Below, one piece after another: positions 49,708-53,727 of a DNA stretch of 53,727 nt; position 1 is the stretch's first letter; each line of letters opens with the position of its first letter. The notes beneath the pieces were generated by a model. It searched no databases, was not told the DNA's origin, and was given only the letters and a program-made list of their open reading frames with translations. Origin of the DNA: Acidocella sp. (GTDB lineage Bacteria > Pseudomonadota > Alphaproteobacteria > Acetobacterales > Acetobacteraceae); NCBI RefSeq assembly GCF_028687955.1, contig NZ_JAQTZC010000004.1:1-53727 (forward strand), read 5' to 3'. The translations under genes and the position numbers were made by a program.

Positions 49708-52431
49708 ATGAGCGATATAACCGAGGAGCCCGGCGCGGAACCATTGCCGCTGCGCGGTACGGAGCCTGTGGCCATCGAGCAGGAGATGCGCAAATCGTAT
49801 CTCGACTATGCCATGTCCGTCATCGTCTCGCGCGCCCTGCCTGATGCGCGCGACGGGTTGAAACCCGTGCACCGGCGCATCCTTTACGCCATGAACGAGG
49901 CGGGCAATACGCCCGACAAGCCCTACCGCAAATCCGCGCGCATGACCGGTGACGTGATGGGCACCTACCATCCGCACGGCGACAGCGCGATTTATCTGGC
50001 CGCCGTGCGCATGGCGCAGGATTTTTCGATGCGCCTGCCGCTGATCGACGGCCAGGGCAATTTTGGCTCCATTGACGGCGACATGCCCGCCGCCATGCGT
50101 TACACCGAGATGCGGCTGGACCCGGCGGCGATGCTGCTGCTGTCTGATATCGACAAGGACACGGTCGATTTCCAGCCGAACTACGACGAGAGCGAGACCG
50201 AGCCGCGCGTGCTGCCGGCGGCTTTCCCCAACCTGCTCATCAATGGCTCCAACGGCATCGCCGTCGGCATGGCGACCAATATTCCGCCGCATAACCCGGC
50301 CGAGATCATGGATGCCACGCTGGCGCTGATCGCCAACCCCGAGATCACGCTGGAAGAATTGATGCAGATCGTCCCCGGGCCGGATTTCCCGACCGCGGGC
50401 ATCATCCTGGGGCGCTCTGGCATCCGCGCCGCCTTTGAGACCGGGCGCGGCTCCATCACCATCCGCGCGCGCGCCGCCATCGAGCAGATCCGCAAGGACC
50501 GCGACGCCATCGTGGTCACCGAAATCCCGTATCAGGTGAACAAATCCACGCTGCTGGAGCGCATCGCCGAGCTGGTGCGCGCCAAGGACATCGAAGGCAT
50601 CGCCGATCTGCGTGACGAGAGCGACCGTGACGGCATGCGCATTGTCATCGAGTTGAAGCGCGACGCCACCGCCGAGGTGGTGCTGAACCATCTCTACCGC
50701 TACACCAATCTGCAAACCAGCTTTGGCATCAACATGCTGGCGCTGGACCGTGGCAAGCCCCGGCAGATGGGACTCAAGGAACTGCTTGGCCTGTTCGTCG
50801 AATTCCGCGAAGAGGTGATCCTGCGGCGGGCCCGCTTCGAGCTGAACAAGGCGCGCGACCGCGCCCATCTGCTCATCGGCCTCGCCACCGCGGTTGCGAA
50901 TATCGATGAAGTCATCAGGATCATTCGCGCCAGCCCGGATTCCAACACCGCCCGCGCGGCGCTGATGGAGCGGCACTGGCCGGCGGAAGATGTGGCGCCG
51001 CTGCTGGCGTTGATCGACGATGTAGGCAACACCATCACGCCCGAGAAAACCATGCGCCTGACCGATGCGCAGGCGCGCGGCATTCTGGAGCTGCGCCTGG
51101 CCCGCCTCACCGGGCTGGAGCGCGACAAAATCCAAGCCGAGCTGACCGAGGTTGCCGCGCGTATCACTGAATTGCTGGACATCATCGGCTCGCGCATCCG
51201 CCGCCTGGAGGTGATGCGCGAGGAGCTGGTGGCCGCGCGTGTAAAAATCGCCAATCCGCGCCGCTCCAGCATCGAGAATTTCGAGACCGAGACGGACGAC
51301 GAAGCCCTGATCGAACCCGGGCAGATGGTTGTCACCATCACGCGCGATGGTTTCATCAAGCGCACGCCGCTGGATGTGTTCCGCGCGCAAAATCGCGGCG
51401 GGCGCGGGCGTTCGGCCACCTCCACCCGTGGCGACGATGTGGTGACCCGCAGCTTCAACGCGCACACGCATCAATACGTGCTGTTCTTCTCCTCCGGCGG
51501 CAAGGCCTTCCGCGAGAAAGTCTGGCGCCTGCCGGAAGCCACCACCACCGCCAAGGGGCGCGCGCTGGTTAATCTGTTGCCCGAGCTTGGTTCGGACGAG
51601 ATCACCACCGTGCTGCCGCTGCCGCAGGATGAGGCGCTGTGGGAGAACCTGCACCTCGTTTTCGCCACCGCGAGCGGCGGTGTGCGGCGCAACAAGCTGT
51701 CGGACTTCAAGAACATGCGTGCCTCCGGGCTGATCGCGATGAAGCTGGACGAGGGCGACCGGCTCATCGGTGTCGCCACCTGCCGCGATGGCGACGATGC
51801 CTTCCTCGCCACCAAGCTCGGCCGCTGCATCCGTTTCCAGATCACCGACGAGACCCTGCGCGTGTTCTCCGGGCGTGATTCCGCGGGTGTGCGCGGCATC
51901 AGGCTCGGCGCGGATGATGAGGTGATGAGCCTCTCCGTGCTGCGCCATGTCGAGGCCACGCCGGACGAGCGCGCCGCCTATCTCAAATATGCCTCCGCGC
52001 AGCGGCGCATGGGCGATGAGGAAACCGAGGCGGGCGAGAGCGACGAGGCGGTGGCTGATATCGCCCTCTCTGAGACGCGAATTGCCGAGCTGGCGGCGGC
52101 GGAGGAAATTCTCATCACCGTCACCGATTCCGGCTTCGGCAAGCGCTCTTCGGCCTATGAATACCGTGTGACCGGGCGCGGCGGCCAGGGCATTGCCAAC
52201 ATCACGCTCAGCCCCAGGCGCAACGGCAAGGCGGTGGCGGCCAGCTTCCAGGTGCGCGAGGGCGACGATGTGATGCTGGTGACCGATGGCGGGCGGTTGA
52301 TCCGCGTGCCGGTGGACCAGGTGCGCATCACCGGCCGTTCGGTGATGGGCGTCACCCTTTTCCGCCTGGATGACGATGAGCGTGTCACCAGCGTGTTCCC
52401 CGTACTGGAGCAGGAGGCCGAGGATGCCTGA
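49708..52431 (+). CDS. gyrA: DNA gyrase subunit A
   Basis: GyrA is the DNA breakage-reunion subunit of gyrase. It is 907 aa with [80 protein letters not shown] (catalytic Tyr132), [15 protein letters not shown], and a C-terminal beta-pinwheel with the GyrA-box QNRGGRGR, which separates it from ParC. In the quinolone-binding helix, Ser93 matches E. coli Ser83, but the residue matching Asp87 is Leu97. The upstream gap (49590-49707) is AT-rich and probably holds the promoter; no ribosome binding site is obvious. It overlaps coaD by 8 nt. Confidence 0.97.
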   Translation: MSDITEEPGAEPLPLRGTEPVAIEQEMRKSYLDYAMSVIVSRALPDARDGLKPVHRRILYAMNEAGNTPDKPYRKSARMTGDVMGTYHPHGDSAIYLAAVRMAQDFSMRLPLIDGQGNFGSIDGDMPAAMRYTEMRLDPAAMLLLSDIDKDTVDFQPNYDESETEPRVLPAAFPNLLINGSNGIAVGMATNIPPHNPAEIMDATLALIANPEITLEELMQIVPGPDFPTAGIILGRSGIRAAFETGRGSITIRARAAIEQIRKDRDAIVVTEIPYQVNKSTLLERIAELVRAKDIEGIADLRDESDRDGMRIVIELKRDATAEVVLNHLYRYTNLQTSFGINMLALDRGKPRQMGLKELLGLFVEFREEVILRRARFELNKARDRAHLLIGLATAVANIDEVIRIIRASPDSNTARAALMERHWPAEDVAPLLALIDDVGNTITPEKTMRLTDAQARGILELRLARLTGLERDKIQAELTEVAARITELLDIIGSRIRRLEVMREELVAARVKIANPRRSSIENFETETDDEALIEPGQMVVTITRDGFIKRTPLDVFRAQNRGGRGRSATSTRGDDVVTRSFNAHTHQYVLFFSSGGKAFREKVWRLPEATTTAKGRALVNLLPELGSDEITTVLPLPQDEALWENLHLVFATASGGVRRNKLSDFKNMRASGLIAMKLDEGDRLIGVATCRDGDDAFLATKLGRCIRFQITDETLRVFSGRDSAGVRGIRLGADDEVMSLSVLRHVEATPDERAAYLKYASAQRRMGDEETEAGESDEAVADIALSETRIAELAAAEEILITVTDSGFGKRSSAYEYRVTGRGGQGIANITLSPRRNGKAVAASFQVREGDDVMLVTDGGRLIRVPVDQVRITGRSVMGVTLFRLDDDERVTSVFPVLEQEAEDA

Positions 52432-52927
52432 AGCCCGCGTTGCCCTCTACCCTGGTACGTTCGACCCCGTGACCAACGGGCATCTGGACATTATCAGCCG
52501 CGCCGCCAGGCTGGTGGACCGGCTGGTGATCGGGCTTGGCATCAACGCCGGCAAGGAGCCGATTTTCAATCTGGAGGAGCGGATTGCGCTGATCGAGGAT
52601 GAAGTTGCGCCGATCGCCGAGAAAACCGGCGCGGTGATCGAGGTGCGCGCCTTCAACGCGCTGCTGATCTCCTTCGCCGAGCAGATGGGCGCGAAGATGA
52701 TCGTGCGGGGCTTGCGCGCGGTCTCCGATTTTGACTACGAATTCCAGATGGCGGGGATGAACTACCGGCTGGACCCGGGAATCGAGACAGTGTTTCTCAT
52801 GGCCAGTGAACGCCATCAGTTCATCTCATCGCGCTTCGTGAAGGATATTGCTTTGCTGGGGGGGGATATTTCCTCCTTCGTGCCCAAGCTCACGCTGGAA
52901 CGTACCCTTGCCAAACTGAGGAAATAA
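52424..52927 (+). CDS. coaD: Phosphopantetheine adenylyltransferase
   Basis: CoaD makes dephospho-CoA from 4'-phosphopantetheine and ATP. It is 167 aa with [19 protein letters not shown] (TxGH nucleotidyltransferase motif), [25 protein letters not shown] and [25 protein letters not shown] 52424 has AGGAGG 7 nt upstream and lies inside the end of gyrA; the longer in-frame reading from 52370 is rejected. The cyclophilin gene starts 2 nt after its stop. Confidence 0.96.
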   Translation: MPEARVALYPGTFDPVTNGHLDIISRAARLVDRLVIGLGINAGKEPIFNLEERIALIEDEVAPIAEKTGAVIEVRAFNALLISFAEQMGAKMIVRGLRAVSDFDYEFQMAGMNYRLDPGIETVFLMASERHQFISSRFVKDIALLGGDISSFVPKLTLERTLAKLRK

Positions 52928-52929
52928 CC

Positions 52930-53481
52930 ATGTTGAAACGCCGGACCCTCATCAGCACTGCCGCTGCAACCCCTTTTTTAACGGAACTCGCCATGACTGA
53001 ACCCGCCGCCGCCGCCACCTCCAACACCCTGCTGATGGAGCTGAAATACGGCACCGTGACCATCGAGCTGCGCCCGGACCTGGCGCCCAAGGCCGCCGAG
53101 CGCCTGCGCACGCTCACCGCCCAGGGCTATTATAACGGCTGCAAGTTCTTCCGCGTCATCGCGGGTTTCATGGCGCAGACCGGCGATGCCACCAACACCG
53201 GCATGGGCGGCTCCGACCTGCCAAACCTGCCGGCGGAATTCACACAGGACGCCAGCTTCCTCACCGGCACGGTGGGCATGGCCCGCACCTCGGACCCCAA
53301 TTCCGCCAACAGTCAGTTCTTCATCTGCTTCGCCCCGGCGACCTTCCTGGACGGCAATTATACCATCGTGGGCCAGGTTACCGCCGGCATGGATTTCGTG
53401 CAGCAGATCAAGAAGGGCGATCCGCAGAGCGGCAAGGTGATCGACCCCGATTCGATCATCAAGATGACCCTGGCCGCTTAA
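52930..53481 (+). CDS. Cyclophilin-type peptidyl-prolyl cis-trans isomerase, possibly exported
   Basis: This 183-aa protein has a compact cyclophilin domain: MELKYGTVTIELRPDLAPKAAERLRTL, FFRVIAGFMAQTGD (catalytic Arg), FLTGTVGMART, NSANSQFFICFAPATFLDGNYTIVGQVTAGMDFV. The first 29 residues (MLKRRTLISTAAATPFLTELAMTEPAAAA) have a basic start, a moderately hydrophobic stretch and Ala-rich end, compatible with an export signal. A strong ribosome binding site (GAGGAAATAACC) selects ATG 52930, so this leader is translated. A start at 52993 would give a cytosolic form but has no good binding site. Confidence 0.9.
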   Translation: MLKRRTLISTAAATPFLTELAMTEPAAAATSNTLLMELKYGTVTIELRPDLAPKAAERLRTLTAQGYYNGCKFFRVIAGFMAQTGDATNTGMGGSDLPNLPAEFTQDASFLTGTVGMARTSDPNSANSQFFICFAPATFLDGNYTIVGQVTAGMDFVQQIKKGDPQSGKVIDPDSIIKMTLAA

Positions 53482-53503
53482 AGCCAATCGGGGCGCATGA
53501 TCA

Positions 53504-53530
53504 GGTTTTACCGGCATTTCCGGTAAAACC
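53504..53530. other. 11-bp perfect hairpin after the cyclophilin gene
   Basis: GGTTTTACCGG and its exact complement are separated by CATTT. No T-tract follows, so it is not a textbook intrinsic terminator, but at 22 nt past the stop it is the likely 3' end structure for the gyrA-coaD-cyclophilin run. Confidence 0.55.
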
Positions 53531-53553
53531 GGTCAGCAATCGGTTTGTGTCTA

Positions 53554-53594
53554 TTGACGAGCAGGGGAAAAATCTGGTTCACCCCCTGCACGGA
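53554..53594 (+). promoter_or_regulatory. Leader of tRNA-Lys: -35-like TTGACG and an inverted repeat
   Basis: TTGACG (53554-53559) is a good -35 hexamer 36-41 nt before the tRNA, but no clear -10 follows at 16-18 nt. Between them lie the arms GCAGGGG (53561-53567) and CCCCTGC (53583-53589). The repeat ends 5 nt before the tRNA. Confidence 0.35.
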
Positions 53595-53669
53595 GAGCCT
53601 GTAGCTCAGTGGTAGAGCATTCGACTTTTAATCGAATGGCCGTGGGTTCGACCCCCACCGGGCTCACCA
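53595..53669 (+). tRNA. tRNA-Lys (anticodon TTT), CCA encoded
   Basis: A full cloverleaf can be drawn: acceptor GAGCCTG with CGGGCTC (one T-G pair), D-arm GCTC...GAGC, anticodon stem TTCGA with TCGAA and loop CTTTTAA (anticodon TTT at 53627-53629), T-arm GTGGG with CCCAC and loop TTCGACC, discriminator A and encoded CCA. Confidence 0.97.
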
Positions 53670-53696
53670 ATATTTCCAGCAAACTATCCGAATGGC

Positions 53697-53720
53697 GCCG
53701 ATGATTGAGTCATCATCGGC
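53697..53720. other. Hairpin downstream of tRNA-Lys
   Basis: GCCGATGA and TCATCGGC pair over 8 bp around TTGAGTCA, 28 nt after the tRNA. The window ends 7 nt later, so whether a T-tract follows cannot be seen. It may be the tRNA terminator. Confidence 0.4.
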
Positions 53721-53727
53721 CGGTATC

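Overview
The window is about 54 kb of GC-rich chromosomal DNA from an alphaproteobacterium, most likely Rhodospirillales and possibly Acetobacteraceae (the family is inference from protein style and synteny). Pointers are the NadQ-type NAD regulator upstream of nadABC, the zinc-ribbon FYDLN-type protein divergent from a CP4-like class II aroA, the djlA-like/amidase/rnpB/mraZ order, and the gyrA-coaD-cyclophilin order. Almost all of it is core genome. Gene density is very high, and many neighbours overlap by 1-13 nt (ATGA, GTGA, TTGA), so non-ATG starts are common.

Layout. 1-450 is a non-coding, decayed stretch: a perfect 30-nt palindrome, pieces of a P4-type integrase in three frames, and a terminator. 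451-2827 holds the zinc-ribbon gene (minus) divergent from aroA-cmk. 2865-9297 holds a second palindromic element, then an AsmA-like gene and a large hydantoinase/5-oxoprolinase, both on the minus strand and coupled by a GTGA overlap. 9379-10817 is a DjlA-like co-chaperone and an AmpD-type amidase. 10839-11226 is RNase P RNA.

11439-29932 is a complete dcw division and cell-wall cluster in canonical order: mraZ, rsmH, ftsL, ftsI, murE, murF, mraY, murD, ftsW, murG, murC, murB, ddl, ftsQ, ftsA, ftsZ. It has TGGG boxes at the mraZ promoter, a candidate promoter at the ftsA/ftsZ junction and a clear terminator after ftsZ. lpxC follows with its own AT-rich promoter region and terminator. Together these genes make UDP-MurNAc-pentapeptide, lipid I and II, the divisome and committed lipid A.

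31121-46265 is a long minus-strand block: a SWIM/SNF2 helicase; nadE; pncB and class II DAHP synthase, overlapping; glutathione reductase; and the run nadA-nadB-nadC-pabB-pabC preceded by nadQ. Between nadQ and nadA lies a compact control region: a near-perfect palindrome at the nadA leader, an intrinsic terminator, and a second degenerate palindrome just past the nadQ stop. De novo NAD synthesis (nadABC), salvage (pncB), amidation (nadE) and a regulator (nadQ) therefore sit within about 12 kb. 46410-53727 holds gpx, a 70-aa unknown, an SDR dehydrogenase, yicC, gmk, gyrA, coaD, a cyclophilin and tRNA-Lys(TTT).

I found no CRISPR array, intact transposase, phage block, toxin-antitoxin pair or defence island. 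The points most worth a second look are the NadQ control region, the nad-pab and aro-pnc gene fusions into shared transcription units, the ATACCAG palindrome family with the decayed integrase, the ftsZ promoter candidate, the mraZ operator layout, the long repeat-bearing FtsL, and two active-site departures (GyrA Leu97; Gly100 in a CP4-like AroA).
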